Assembly: GCF_900698995.1 (NCBI RefSeq)
Contig: NZ_LR217735.1
Location: 186,001 to 250,000, forward strand
Source: Erwinia_E haradaeae_C
Lineage (GTDB): Bacteria; Pseudomonadota; Gammaproteobacteria; Enterobacterales; Enterobacteriaceae
Reading direction: 5' to 3'
Length of the DNA: 64,000 nt
The position numbers were made by a program, and so were the translations under genes. Below are positions 28,382-38,294 of this stretch, piece by piece (the first letter of the stretch is position 1; every line of letters starts with the position of its first letter). The notes beneath the pieces were generated by a model, which was given only the letters and a program-made list of their open reading frames with translations, had not been told where the DNA came from and ran no database searches.

Positions 28382-31357
28382 ATGAAAAGAATGCTGATAA
28401 ACGCCACGCAGCAAGAAGAGTTGCGTGTTGCACTTGTCGATGGACAGTGCCTATATGATCTAGATATTGAGACCCCTGGATATGAACAAAAAAAGGCTAA
28501 TATCTATAAAGGTAAGATTACTCGCGTTGAACCTAGTCTGGAAGCTGCATTTGTTGATTATGGGGCAGAGAAACACGGTTTTTTATCTATTAAAGAGATT
28601 TCTTGTGAATATTTTTTAGAAAATGATAATACTCGCGGTCGTCCTAATATTAAAGATGTTTTACGTGAAGGACAAGAAGTCATTGTACAAATTGATAAAG
28701 AAGAACGTGGTAATAAAGGAGCAGCCCTTACTACATTTATTAGTTTAGCCGGAACATATTTAGTATTAATGCCTAATAACCCTCGTGCTGGTGGTATTTC
28801 TCGACGGATTGAAGGTGATGATAGAATTGAGTTAAAGGCTACTTTATCTTTACTAAAGCTTCCAGATGGTATGGGTTTAATTGCGCGTACTGCTGGGGTT
28901 GGTAAATCTGTTGAAGCATTACAATGGGATCTGGGTTTTCGGATTAAACATTGGGAGGCAATTAAGAAGATAGCAGGTAGTCGGCCGGCACCATTTCTAA
29001 TTCATCAGGAGAGCAATGTCATTGTACGCGCTTTCCGTGATTATTTACGTCAAGATATTGGTGAAATCTTAATAGATAACCCGCAGGTATTAGATTTAGC
29101 TCGTCAGCATATCGCAGCGCTTGGTCGCCCAGATTTCACTAGTAAGATTAAATTATATACAGGTGAAATTCCATTATTTAGTCATTACCAAATTGAGTCA
29201 CAGATTGAATCAGCATTTCAACGTGAAGTTCGTCTACCATCTGGCGGTTCGATTGTTATTGACAGTACCGAAGCTCTGACTGCTATAGATATCAACTCTG
29301 CTCGGGCTACTCGTGGTGTGGATATTGAGGAAACAGCATTCAATACAAACTTAGAAGCAGCAAATGAGATTGCTCGTCAGCTACGGTTACGTGATCTTGG
29401 GGGGTTAATTGTAATTGATTTTATTGATATGGGACCAGTACGTCATCAAAGGGCCGTAGAGCATCGACTGCGTGAAGAGGTTCGGCAGGATCGCGCTCGT
29501 ATTCAAATGAGTCATATTTCACGTTTTGGGTTATTGGAAATGTCACGTCAGCGTCTGAGTTCATCACTTGGTGAATCTAGCCATCACGTATGTCCTCGCT
29601 GCAGCGGTACAGGGACTATTCGTGATAATGAGTCATTGTCATTATCCATCTTACGATTAATAGAAGAGGAAGTATTAAAAGAAAACACAAAAGAAGTGCA
29701 TGCTATTGTTCCAGTACAAGTTGCTTCATATTTACTAAATGAAAAACGTGATGCTGTAAGCGCCATTGAAAAGCGTCCCGGTGGTGTACGTGCAATTATC
29801 GTCCCAAATGATAATATGCAGACTCCTCATTATTCTGTGTTGCGTGTACGTAGCGGAGAAGAAACACAAACTTTAAGTTATCATCTTTCAAAACTACATG
29901 AAGATGAGATGGGGGTTCTTATAGATTCTACGCAGATTGAGCGTAAACGTCCAGAGACGCCAGCCATCACTACTGTTGTAATTCCAGGTTCTTCGCTGAC
30001 ATCGCATAGATTGAATAATTCAATAAGAGAGTCTAACGTTGCTATTGAAACATCTGGATATACTTTTATCAGACAACCTAGCTTAGTGAGTCGTCTTATA
30101 ACAGAATGCAAAAAAATATTTTGCTCAACAGAGAGACTGAATAAACAATCAGAGCATGTTTTAGCCTCTGAAAAGATTGTCAAACCATCTTCACTTTCCA
30201 CCAGTCATCCGCAGGATCCTGTTCAAAATTATGATTTTGTTGACCATTCTAATAAAAATATTAATTCTAATAATAATCGATGCAATGATCGTAATCATAG
30301 TGTAAATCGAAATGAACGTGATATTCGGGGTATGCGCAGCGATTATCGAAATCGTCGATATACGAATCAGATGTCTCATCATAATAAGCCGGTTTCTTCA
30401 GAAGAGTCTGAAAATAGTGCACAGACTCAATCAAGACAGTCTCGTTATCGTCGTCGTTTAGATCCTAAACAGTTAGATCATTCTGTAATAGAACGACATG
30501 AGCAACGCGCTGAGCCGATTATCTCGGTGACTGATAAGATAGAAAAACAAACTGATAGCTCCTCAGTAGTATCAACTCATCATGCCTTACATGAACTAAA
30601 AAAAACAAAAAAAGATTTTAAAAGTCCTGATAGAATTATTAATTCTATTGCTCCGTCAAAAGAACCTGACTTATCTGCAACAGTTCCTATTGTGGAGCTT
30701 AATAAAACCGTATTGGATTTATCTGAAAATGATAATAGAAGTAATTTTGCTGTCGTTCGTCGATCACGCAGGTCAACGCGAAATTCGCGTTTTAGTAGTT
30801 ATCGTCGTCGTCGTTACTTTGATGAATATGATGGAAGACATTCACCCATGCCGTTAATGCATGCCATGGCATCACCTGAGCTTGCATTGGGTAAGATTTG
30901 GATTTTACATCCAATTATACCACTTAAAACTTCTAAATCAGATCATCGTAATATGCCTTCTGGTGACATGGCAGCAATCAATGCACAAAGTAAGCTAATA
31001 TTCGAAGGTGAATTGGATTCTACTTCGATAAACGAATATGCCGCGGATGTCTTAAAAAACGCTAAAAATGGTTTTACTGAAGCATCTCAACCAGGCATAA
31101 GCGTTGATGCTAGAATAATGTTAGAAATAGAGCCAAGAAATACGATAAAGAACGATTTACATGATCAATCTGTTAGTAGTAATGCTGTTAGCACTGCAGC
31201 CCAGAAAAAAAATACCTCTAATGATTGCGCTCTAAGCCAAAATAAGAATAAGGTTATTAATCCATCTAATATTTTGCTAGCACCTGGTCGTTATATAAAT
31301 CACTCTTATGCACCAGTAACAAAAATTGCCATTACAACAAGTCTTAATATTAAATGA
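28382..31357 (+). CDS. rne: Ribonuclease E
   Basis: Essential single-strand endoribonuclease for mRNA decay and rRNA/tRNA processing, and scaffold of the degradosome. It has 991 residues (1061 in E. coli). The N-terminal catalytic half is nearly collinear: S1 domain (about 35-125, YKGKITRVEPSLEAAFVDYG), 5' sensor, DNase I-like site with metal aspartates in TAIDIN (303) and VIDFIDM (346), zinc-link CPRCSGTG (C404, C407). The C-terminal half is disordered: a membrane-binding-like helix at about 564-583, arginine-rich AR2 at about 791-815 (RRSRRSTRNSR, SSYRRRRY) and the enolase-binding MPLMHAMASPELALGKIWI at about 823-841. It stops at a segment matching E. coli just before the PNPase-binding end. 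Confidence 0.97.
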   Translation: MKRMLINATQQEELRVALVDGQCLYDLDIETPGYEQKKANIYKGKITRVEPSLEAAFVDYGAEKHGFLSIKEISCEYFLENDNTRGRPNIKDVLREGQEVIVQIDKEERGNKGAALTTFISLAGTYLVLMPNNPRAGGISRRIEGDDRIELKATLSLLKLPDGMGLIARTAGVGKSVEALQWDLGFRIKHWEAIKKIAGSRPAPFLIHQESNVIVRAFRDYLRQDIGEILIDNPQVLDLARQHIAALGRPDFTSKIKLYTGEIPLFSHYQIESQIESAFQREVRLPSGGSIVIDSTEALTAIDINSARATRGVDIEETAFNTNLEAANEIARQLRLRDLGGLIVIDFIDMGPVRHQRAVEHRLREEVRQDRARIQMSHISRFGLLEMSRQRLSSSLGESSHHVCPRCSGTGTIRDNESLSLSILRLIEEEVLKENTKEVHAIVPVQVASYLLNEKRDAVSAIEKRPGGVRAIIVPNDNMQTPHYSVLRVRSGEETQTLSYHLSKLHEDEMGVLIDSTQIERKRPETPAITTVVIPGSSLTSHRLNNSIRESNVAIETSGYTFIRQPSLVSRLITECKKIFCSTERLNKQSEHVLASEKIVKPSSLSTSHPQDPVQNYDFVDHSNKNINSNNNRCNDRNHSVNRNERDIRGMRSDYRNRRYTNQMSHHNKPVSSEESENSAQTQSRQSRYRRRLDPKQLDHSVIERHEQRAEPIISVTDKIEKQTDSSSVVSTHHALHELKKTKKDFKSPDRIINSIAPSKEPDLSATVPIVELNKTVLDLSENDNRSNFAVVRRSRRSTRNSRFSSYRRRRYFDEYDGRHSPMPLMHAMASPELALGKIWILHPIIPLKTSKSDHRNMPSGDMAAINAQSKLIFEGELDSTSINEYAADVLKNAKNGFTEASQPGISVDARIMLEIEPRNTIKNDLHDQSVSSNAVSTAAQKKNTSNDCALSQNKNKVINPSNILLAPGRYINHSYAPVTKIAITTSLNIK

Positions 31358-32983
31358 TGAAACACTATTACTCTTGAATCATAATAGAGCAGATGCAGAT
31401 TTTAAGCTTATAAGTTAGAATATCCAATGGATTCAGAGCTCAGTCCAATTATCGATAAATGGCATGAGAAAATGGTTTGTAGAACTTGAATTATTTTCAT
31501 TTTATCATTTAATGTTATGAAAATTTTTTGTTAACATTATGTAAATTTTAATTAGAGATAAAAAATTTTACTTATAAAGTAATTTTTTATGAATAGTATT
31601 CTAGATTTTTTCTTTGTATGATAACACATGTATTATTACATATATGTTATCATACATGCTTATTTTATCTCATAATCAAATTAGCCACCAATATTATTGG
31701 GTTAGTAATGATGATATCTATTATAATAGATCATAAAGAAAAGTACCTATTATTGAAGAGAACTCTACAAAAATAAAGCTACTATATGCTATAAAATTGT
31801 AATGTATCTTTTTTTTGTTATATATTGTGCGCTTCTGATTGCGGCTAGAAGCTGAAATAAGTTTTTGTAATATTATAATCAGTTCATATTATACAACTAT
31901 AGAGTAGATAATATACCTGTATACCTTGTTTTATAGAAGTTTTTATTGTAAGCAAAGTGAGTAAGATAAATTTGTAAATAATAAAACTATTATATTTAAT
32001 TTTATATAAATTTAACATTATCCATAGATTTTAACAATAAGTTAGTAACGGTGATATATAACAAATGTTGAGAATTTTAGACTATTATTATAATAATAAC
32101 ATAAAAATATTATTAGTGTTCTATATATAATGTAGTATACATGGATATTAATTTCATAAACTAAAGAAGTGTATGTATGATTTGATACATACTGTATGAT
32201 AAGGTATGATTTTAAAGGAAAGCAAGAAAAATCATAATAGAAAGGTTTTTTAATTCCTGCATTGGACTATTCAAAGGGTTATTATTTATATCATCTAAGC
32301 TTGGTTATTGTTTTTATATTTTTTTTATTTTAATTCATATTTTTATTACTTCCTTTAAATATAAGAAGTTTTTATTGGATTAGGATATAAAATAATAAGA
32401 TTTAGTAGAAATGGAATATAAGCAACCCAAGATTTTAGGCATTATTTTTACTTCAGAGTACAATCTTTTTGATTTTTTTTTAAAATTGACCATCGTGTAT
32501 GCTATGGATGAATACGTGCTATTTATTAATTAATAATAGAACCTTTTAGTAGGATTATATTTTAGATATATTTCTAAAAGATTTTGATAGTATATTTTAG
32601 TAAACGTAAGCGGTAAAAATTATTTTAATATCTTAATTAATATATTAATTATGAAATATATAATTATCAAATATATCAAACTGTTAGTGGTCATGTAAAA
32701 TATAAGACAGTAGTGACTATTTGAGTAAAAATTGAATTATGGAGAAAATAAAACTTATTATTTTTTAAAATAGATTAATATTTTTAATGCGATCAGAGAT
32801 AATAATGATTATTATTGATTTATTGAATGTAAACTTTTATAAGTTTAAATTACTAACATGTAACAAGGTTAATACATGAGCATATAATTTTATAAGAATA
32901 ATAATAATTAACTAGAAACATAATAATGATTAGTGTTCTAGTTAATATCTTAATATAAAAAAATAATACGTTTGGTGATATAT
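31358..32983. other. Gene-free region between rne and gapA
   Basis: About 1.6 kb of AT-rich DNA. It contains a hairpin with 11-bp arms (31616-31626/31645-31655) and a small GCTTCT/AGAAGC hairpin with a GC-rich loop (31831-31852). No gene seen. Confidence 0.55.
31616..31655 (+). terminator. Possible rne terminator or mRNA-end hairpin
   Basis: GTATGATAACA (31616-31626) and TGTTATCATAC (31645-31655) pair perfectly across an 18-base loop that can itself partly pair. It lies about 260 bases after rne, followed by a moderately T-rich stretch. Confidence 0.35.
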
Positions 32984-33982
32984 ATGACTATCAAAGTTGG
33001 TATTAATGGTTTTGGGCGCATTGGTCGAGTAATTTTTCGTGCTGCTGCAAATCGATCTGATGTAGAAATTGTAGCTATTAATGATTTATTAAATGCAGAG
33101 TATATGGCTTATATGCTTCAGTATGATTCAACTCATGGAAGATTTGATGGGAAAATTAAAGTCAACGCTGATGGTAATCTTGTTGTTAACGATAAAATTA
33201 TTTTTGTTAGTTCAGAGAAAAATCCTATTAATTTACCATGGGCAGCAGTAAATGCTTCGGTTGTGGTTGAATCTACTGGTCATTTTTTAACAGATAAAAC
33301 TGCGCGTCCACATATTACTGCTGGGGCAAAAAAAGTTGTGTTAACTGGACCATCCAAAGATTCCACTCCGATGTTTGTAATGGGAGTCAATCATCAGTCT
33401 TATAAAGGACAGGATATTATTTCTAATTCGTCTTGTACAACCAATTGTTTAGCTCCATTAGCTAAAGTTATTCATGATCAGTTTGGTATTGTAGAGGCTC
33501 TGATGACAACTATTCACGCTACTACAGCAACTCAAAAAACTGTTGATGGCGTATCTTCTAAGGATTGGCGAAGTGGTCGCGGTGCCATACAGAATATTAT
33601 ACCTGCTGCAACTGGTGCCGCAAAAGCAGTGGGTCGGGTTATTCCTGAGCTTTGTGGTAAGATTACAGGCATGTCATTTCGTGTTGCAACTCCTAATGTT
33701 TCCGTAGTGGACTTAACTGCTCGTTTAGAAAAACCTGCCTCTTATGAGGATATATGCAAAACAATAAAATTAGCATCTATAGGTGAGATGAAAGGAATTA
33801 TTGGTTTTACTTCAGACCAGGTAGTATCTACTGATTTTAATGGTGAAACAATGACTTCTATTTTTGATTCTCGCGCGAGTATGTCACTCAATGATAATTT
33901 CGTCAAGCTAATATCTTGGTATGATAATGAAACAGGATATTCTAGTAAAGTGCTTGATTTAATTAGTCATATAATGAAATAA
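32984..33982 (+). CDS. gapA: Glyceraldehyde-3-phosphate dehydrogenase
   Basis: NAD-dependent glycolytic step from glyceraldehyde-3-phosphate to 1,3-bisphosphoglycerate. I start at ATG 32984 because the family begins MTIKVGINGFGRIGR; the frame extends four codons upstream without similarity. It has 332 residues (331 in E. coli). The Rossmann domain has GINGFGRIGR and AINDLL; the catalytic site is SNSSCTTNCLAP (Cys151) with His178 in TTIHATTATQ. Other blocks are WRSGRGAIQNIIPAATGAAKAV-like (RGAIQNIIPAATG), RVATPNVSVVDLT, STDFNGE and SWYDNETGYSSKV. GGTG precedes the start. It is solitary; a hairpin lies 72 bases downstream. Confidence 0.98.
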   Translation: MTIKVGINGFGRIGRVIFRAAANRSDVEIVAINDLLNAEYMAYMLQYDSTHGRFDGKIKVNADGNLVVNDKIIFVSSEKNPINLPWAAVNASVVVESTGHFLTDKTARPHITAGAKKVVLTGPSKDSTPMFVMGVNHQSYKGQDIISNSSCTTNCLAPLAKVIHDQFGIVEALMTTIHATTATQKTVDGVSSKDWRSGRGAIQNIIPAATGAAKAVGRVIPELCGKITGMSFRVATPNVSVVDLTARLEKPASYEDICKTIKLASIGEMKGIIGFTSDQVVSTDFNGETMTSIFDSRASMSLNDNFVKLISWYDNETGYSSKVLDLISHIMK

Positions 33983-34054
33983 GGTAGATTAGTGACTACT
34001 GGATGTTAATGGGTAATTATTTAATGCTAAATCCTACAAATAATCAATAAAAAA

Positions 34055-34088
34055 ACCCCAAGATAGAATCCATATTCTATCTTGGGGT
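34055..34088. terminator. Strong 15-bp terminator hairpin after gapA
   Basis: ACCCCAAGATAGAAT (34055-34069) pairs exactly with ATTCTATCTTGGGGT (34074-34088) around CCAT. It is 72 bases after gapA. The A7 run at 34049-34055 means a U-tract follows on the minus strand, not the plus strand, so it is best built to stop leftward transcription, although no leftward gene is present. Confidence 0.65.
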
Positions 34089-34188
34089 AAGCTCTATATG
34101 TTCTTAATATATGTTTTATATAAAGTATAAACAGAAGTTTTCTATAAGAAATATTTAAGAAGTATATAATTTCTTCAAAATATAATTA

Positions 34189-34248
34189 TTTTATGCTAAA
34201 AAAAGAACACGGAGTGGATTCAACTAGCAACATTTTCTTAGCATAAAA
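34189..34248. repeat. Hairpin with long GC-richer loop
   Basis: TTTTATGCTAA (34189-34199) pairs with TTAGCATAAAA (34238-34248), and four more A-T pairs follow after one mismatch. The loop is clearly richer in G and C than its surroundings (with ACACGGAGTGG). It could be a small structured RNA or part of a leader. Confidence 0.45.
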
Positions 34249-34601
34249 AAATTTAGGCAGATTATATTATTCCAGATCGTTCAATAAAGTCTGATTTATC
34301 TTTGATAATATTGAATATCTTAGGAGATTTTAGATTTTCTGGTTAACATATATATACATATATATACATATAAAGATATATAATTTATTGCACTCTCAGT
34401 TATTTGAAATTATAAATAATAATCGGGCTTTTTCTCGTTACTAGATTTCTAATTATTATTATATTACTGTGATTATAGGTTTTAAAGGTGTAGATATGCA
34501 GTAATATAGAACGTGAATATTTTAAACAGTACTTAATTAATAATTATATTTTTATTTCATCACGTTTTATTTCATCACGCGATTTCTGGTATTACATACC
34601 T

Positions 34602-36020
34602 ATGACAGATAAAAAAACTACTAATAAGTCTTATATAAACTATGAACGATATGATCATCAGACAGAAGGATTAAAGTTACCTCCACGTTCTATAGAAGCA
34701 GAACAATCAGTACTAGGTGGCTTAATGCTAGATAATAATCGCTGGGAACATATTGTAGAACGCGTGGTTGCTAAAGATTTTTTTAGCAGACCTCATCGAA
34801 TGATTTTTTTAGCAATGCAAGATCTATTAAATCAAGGAAAGCCAATTGATTTAATCACTCTGTCTGAATTTATGGAGACACAGGGAAAATTAAATATAGT
34901 AGGTGGCTTTTCCTATTTGGCAGAATTATCAAAAAATACACCCAGTACGGCTAATATTAGTGCGTACGCAGATATAGTTCATGAACGTGCAGTAGTACGA
35001 GAGATGATTGCTGCGGCGCAAGAGATTGCTGATTCTGGATATAATCCACAGGGTCGTAGTAGTGATGATCTTCTTGATCTTGCTGAATCGCGTATATTTC
35101 AAATTGCAGAACATCGAGCAAAACAGGATTCAGGACCTAGGGGTATTGATCAAATTCTTGAAGGTACGATGGCGCGTATTGAATCTTTATATCAGAATCC
35201 AAATGATGGTATTACTGGCATAGATACTGGATACCAGGATCTTAATAAAAAAACTGCAGGTCTTCAGAAATCTGATTTGATAATTGTAGCTGCCCGCCCC
35301 TCAATGGGAAAAACTACTTTTGCAATGAACCTATGCGAAAATGTAGCTATGTTGCAAGATAAGCCAGTATTAATTTTTAGCCTTGAGATGCCAGGTGAGC
35401 AAATTATGATCAGAATGCTGGCATCTTTATCACGTGTTGATCAGGCTCGTATTCGTACTGGACAGCTTGATGATGATGACTGGGCAAGAATTTCCAGTAC
35501 AATGGGCATTCTTTTAAAGAAAAAAAATATGTTTATTGATGATTCTTCTGGTTTAACTCCGACAGAAGTGCGTTCACGTGCGCGTCGTGTCTTTCGAGAG
35601 CATGGAGGGCTCAACTTAATAATGATTGACTATTTACAGTTAATGCGCGTTCCTGCTTTATCTGATAACCGTACTTTAGAGATTGCCGAGATTTCTCGTT
35701 CACTGAAAGCTTTAGCGAAAGAGCTTAAAGTACCTGTCATAGCGCTTTCTCAACTTAATCGTTCTTTAGAACAGCGAGCTGATAAAAGACCAATTAACTC
35801 TGATTTACGTGAATCTGGTGCTATCGAGCAAGATGCTGACTTGATTATGTTCATCTATCGAGATGAAGTTTATCATGAGAATAGCGCTCTTAAAGGTGTT
35901 GCAGAAATTATTTTTGGTAAGCAGCGTAATGGCCCAATGGGTACTATAAGATTAACCTTTAATGGTCAGTGGTCGCGTTTTGATAATTACGCTTGGCCGC
36001 AAACGTATAATGATACATAA
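34602..36020 (+). CDS. dnaB: Replicative DNA helicase
   Basis: Hexameric 5'-3' helicase of the replication fork, partner of DnaG primase and the tau subunit encoded by dnaX. It has 472 residues (471 in E. coli). The N-terminal domain (about 25-150) starts PPRSIEAEQSVLGGLML. The RecA-like motor has TGIDTGYQDLN, Walker A AARPSMGKTTFAMNL, FSLEMP, a Walker B-type LIMIDYLQLM, LSQLNRSLEQRADKRP, SDLRESGAIEQDADLIMFIYRDE and KQRNGP. It is complete and solitary. No obvious Shine-Dalgarno sequence precedes ATG 34602. Confidence 0.98.
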   Translation: MTDKKTTNKSYINYERYDHQTEGLKLPPRSIEAEQSVLGGLMLDNNRWEHIVERVVAKDFFSRPHRMIFLAMQDLLNQGKPIDLITLSEFMETQGKLNIVGGFSYLAELSKNTPSTANISAYADIVHERAVVREMIAAAQEIADSGYNPQGRSSDDLLDLAESRIFQIAEHRAKQDSGPRGIDQILEGTMARIESLYQNPNDGITGIDTGYQDLNKKTAGLQKSDLIIVAARPSMGKTTFAMNLCENVAMLQDKPVLIFSLEMPGEQIMIRMLASLSRVDQARIRTGQLDDDDWARISSTMGILLKKKNMFIDDSSGLTPTEVRSRARRVFREHGGLNLIMIDYLQLMRVPALSDNRTLEIAEISRSLKALAKELKVPVIALSQLNRSLEQRADKRPINSDLRESGAIEQDADLIMFIYRDEVYHENSALKGVAEIIFGKQRNGPMGTIRLTFNGQWSRFDNYAWPQTYNDT

Positions 36021-37208
36021 AGTTTATTATAGATATAATATATAGTAATTATGTCATTCATTGCACAACATAATATCAGTAGATTATATAAACTATTTTG
36101 TTTTATCTGCTATGATTTGATAAAAGATTGTATAATCAAAATAAAAATACATGTATGCATGGTTCGTTGAAATATTTAATCTATAATATTATATCATAAC
36201 AATAATTGTATTGCTAATATAATTCTATATTATTTTTATGGTGTAATATTCAAGTATACACTTAAAGTTAAGGTATATAATACACGGTTTATATTCTGAT
36301 TTTGATAGCATGTCAATTATGCTATTCAAGTTATATTAAAGTAATTAACTTTAGGTAAGATGTTAGGATCATATAGCGACACCCTGTGTTTTATATTATG
36401 TACATATATCATTATGTATCATATATATCATTGTTATATATTATACATAATCTTCAATATAATGATTATTATCACGTAGACTGTATATTTTTATTGAGTA
36501 TATGTCTGGATCTGTTTATGTAGGTATATCTCTAAATTGATGATTATAATTTTTTATATTATTCTCCGATAAGAGATTCCTATACAAGAAAATAGTTACT
36601 TTTATTAGCAGGATTCAATCAAATTTTTTACGGTCTTAGAGATATTTTCTTCGTCACGGAATGACTAAGAATAATTGTTCTCGTAGATGTTTTATATATG
36701 CTAATATACCTTATTGATTTTTACTGTCAGATTTCTGAGATTTTCTAAGTGCATAAGTATAATATTTAACATGAGCGGAAATAAAACAATTATAAAAATT
36801 AGAGCTTTAGTTAGAATGTGTTTGTATAATCAATACAATGTTAACAAACAGATGTTTGGTAATAGATTTAGTTTTTATATCCAGTAATTTTTTATATAGA
36901 TGCAAGTATTTTATAAAAATACATGATTATATTTTTATATCTGCATTAGCTAAATTAAATAGATCATGAGGCATTTTGTTTATATTAATTATTTTAAAAA
37001 AAATATAATTATTTATTAAGCATAGTAGGATATTACGGTTTTGTAATATTTATTACATCTACAACTCTTTTTTTAGTTTAGATCTTAATTTTATGTATGA
37101 TATAGTAAAATATATTTTAACTAGATAATGTCATTACTGACATAGTAGTTTATATTTATAATACGTATGCACTCAATGTGCACACTTTAGTCAGAGTTTA
37201 GTATATTA
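36021..37208. other. Gene-free region at the transcription-convergence point (dnaB/nlpD)
   Basis: About 1.2 kb where plus-strand genes from the left and minus-strand genes from the right meet. In E. coli rpoS lies directly downstream of nlpD, which would be here on the minus strand; no sigma-factor frame is recognisable. A weak dif-like sequence lies at 36746-36772. Confidence 0.55.
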
Positions 37209-38294
37209 TTATTTTGGTAAATAAAGTAATGGATTAACAGATTCTCCTTTGTAGCGAATTTCAAAATGTAATCTAACGGAGATTGTACCGCTATTTCCCA
37301 TTGTAGAAATTTTTTGACCTAATTTTACTTCTTGGTTTTCGTTTACAAGGATGTTTGCATTGTGCGCATAAGCGCTGAGATAATTATTTTTATGTTTAAT
37401 AATAATTAAATTACCATAGCCACGTAATGAATTTCCAATATATACTACTCGTCCATTTGCTGCAGCCACTATAGCATGACCATAATTACCTTCAATATCA
37501 ATTCCTTTATTTCCTCTTTCGGAATTAGAAAAATAATTAATAATTTTCCCATGACTAGGCCAACACCAGATTTGTATAGGATTACTTTTATTGAAAATAT
37601 GATTGATTCTATCTTTACTTGTAAGTGTTTTTATCTTGATTTTTTTAAAATCTTCTTGAAATTGGTTATTATGATGTATTGAGTAAAATATTTTAGAATG
37701 TGTTTTACTTGTTTTTTGGATAGATTGTGCAGTGTGTGTTTTATGATTTGAAATAAGAAGGTCAGAATAGTTTTTGTTTATTTTATCATGAATATTTGCC
37801 ATATTTTGCATTGAAAGCAATGAAAGAGTTGAATGAGGAATATTTAGTTTTTGGCCTATTGTAAGAAAATATGGTTTAGCAATGTGATTGAATTTTGCTA
37901 GATTATCAATCTTATTTGCAGAAATCCATGCAATATAAAAGAGTGTGTCTCCTTTTTGAACTATATATGTTTTGCGTTTATAGCTATTTTTAGATAGGTT
38001 ATCATAAGAATGTAAGTGAAATATAGAGTTATTTTTAGTAATTAAATGTTTTACTTTATACTGAGTTTGAATATTTTTTTCTTGAGAGCACTTATCAACA
38101 GATTTAAGATTGATTATGTAATCAATACGTGTATTGCTTATCTTTCTAATATAATGTGAATTTGATATTATTTTTTTTGAAATATGGTTATTTATTATGC
38201 TCACAGGTGCTTTTATGTAGTTATTACTAGAGCAAGATATAAGAGAAAAAACTCCTAGTATAAGAGTCGCGATACGATGTAGCTTCAAAACCAA
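37209..38294 (-). CDS. nlpD: NlpD-type murein hydrolase activator lipoprotein
   Basis: Outer-membrane lipoprotein that activates the amidase AmiC at the division septum. It has 361 residues (379 in E. coli). The signal peptide ends at a lipobox LISC with Cys21. A poorly conserved, asparagine/lysine-rich linker surrounds a LysM domain at about 109-152 (YIVQKGDTLFYIAWISA). The C-terminal LytM/M23 domain (about 245-355) has GNKGIDIEG, GRVVYIGNSLRGYGNLIIIKH, LSAYAHN and LHFEIRYKGESVNPLLYLP. It lacks the metal-binding histidines of active M23 enzymes (N for H before GIDI), as in E. coli NlpD. No ATG exists near the signal peptide: the start is TTG at 38294, or TTG two codons on, after GAGG. rpoS is missing downstream. 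Confidence 0.93.
   Translation of the reverse strand: MVLKLHRIATLILGVFSLISCSSNNYIKAPVSIINNHISKKIISNSHYIRKISNTRIDYIINLKSVDKCSQEKNIQTQYKVKHLITKNNSIFHLHSYDNLSKNSYKRKTYIVQKGDTLFYIAWISANKIDNLAKFNHIAKPYFLTIGQKLNIPHSTLSLLSMQNMANIHDKINKNYSDLLISNHKTHTAQSIQKTSKTHSKIFYSIHHNNQFQEDFKKIKIKTLTSKDRINHIFNKSNPIQIWCWPSHGKIINYFSNSERGNKGIDIEGNYGHAIVAAANGRVVYIGNSLRGYGNLIIIKHKNNYLSAYAHNANILVNENQEVKLGQKISTMGNSGTISVRLHFEIRYKGESVNPLLYLPK

Larger units (their letters stand above)
33983..34601. other. Gene-free region between gapA and dnaB
   Basis: About 620 bases with two distinct structures, the 15-bp hairpin at 34055-34088 and the long-loop hairpin at 34189-34248. No gene seen; the dnaB promoter should be in the 3' half. 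Confidence 0.6.
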
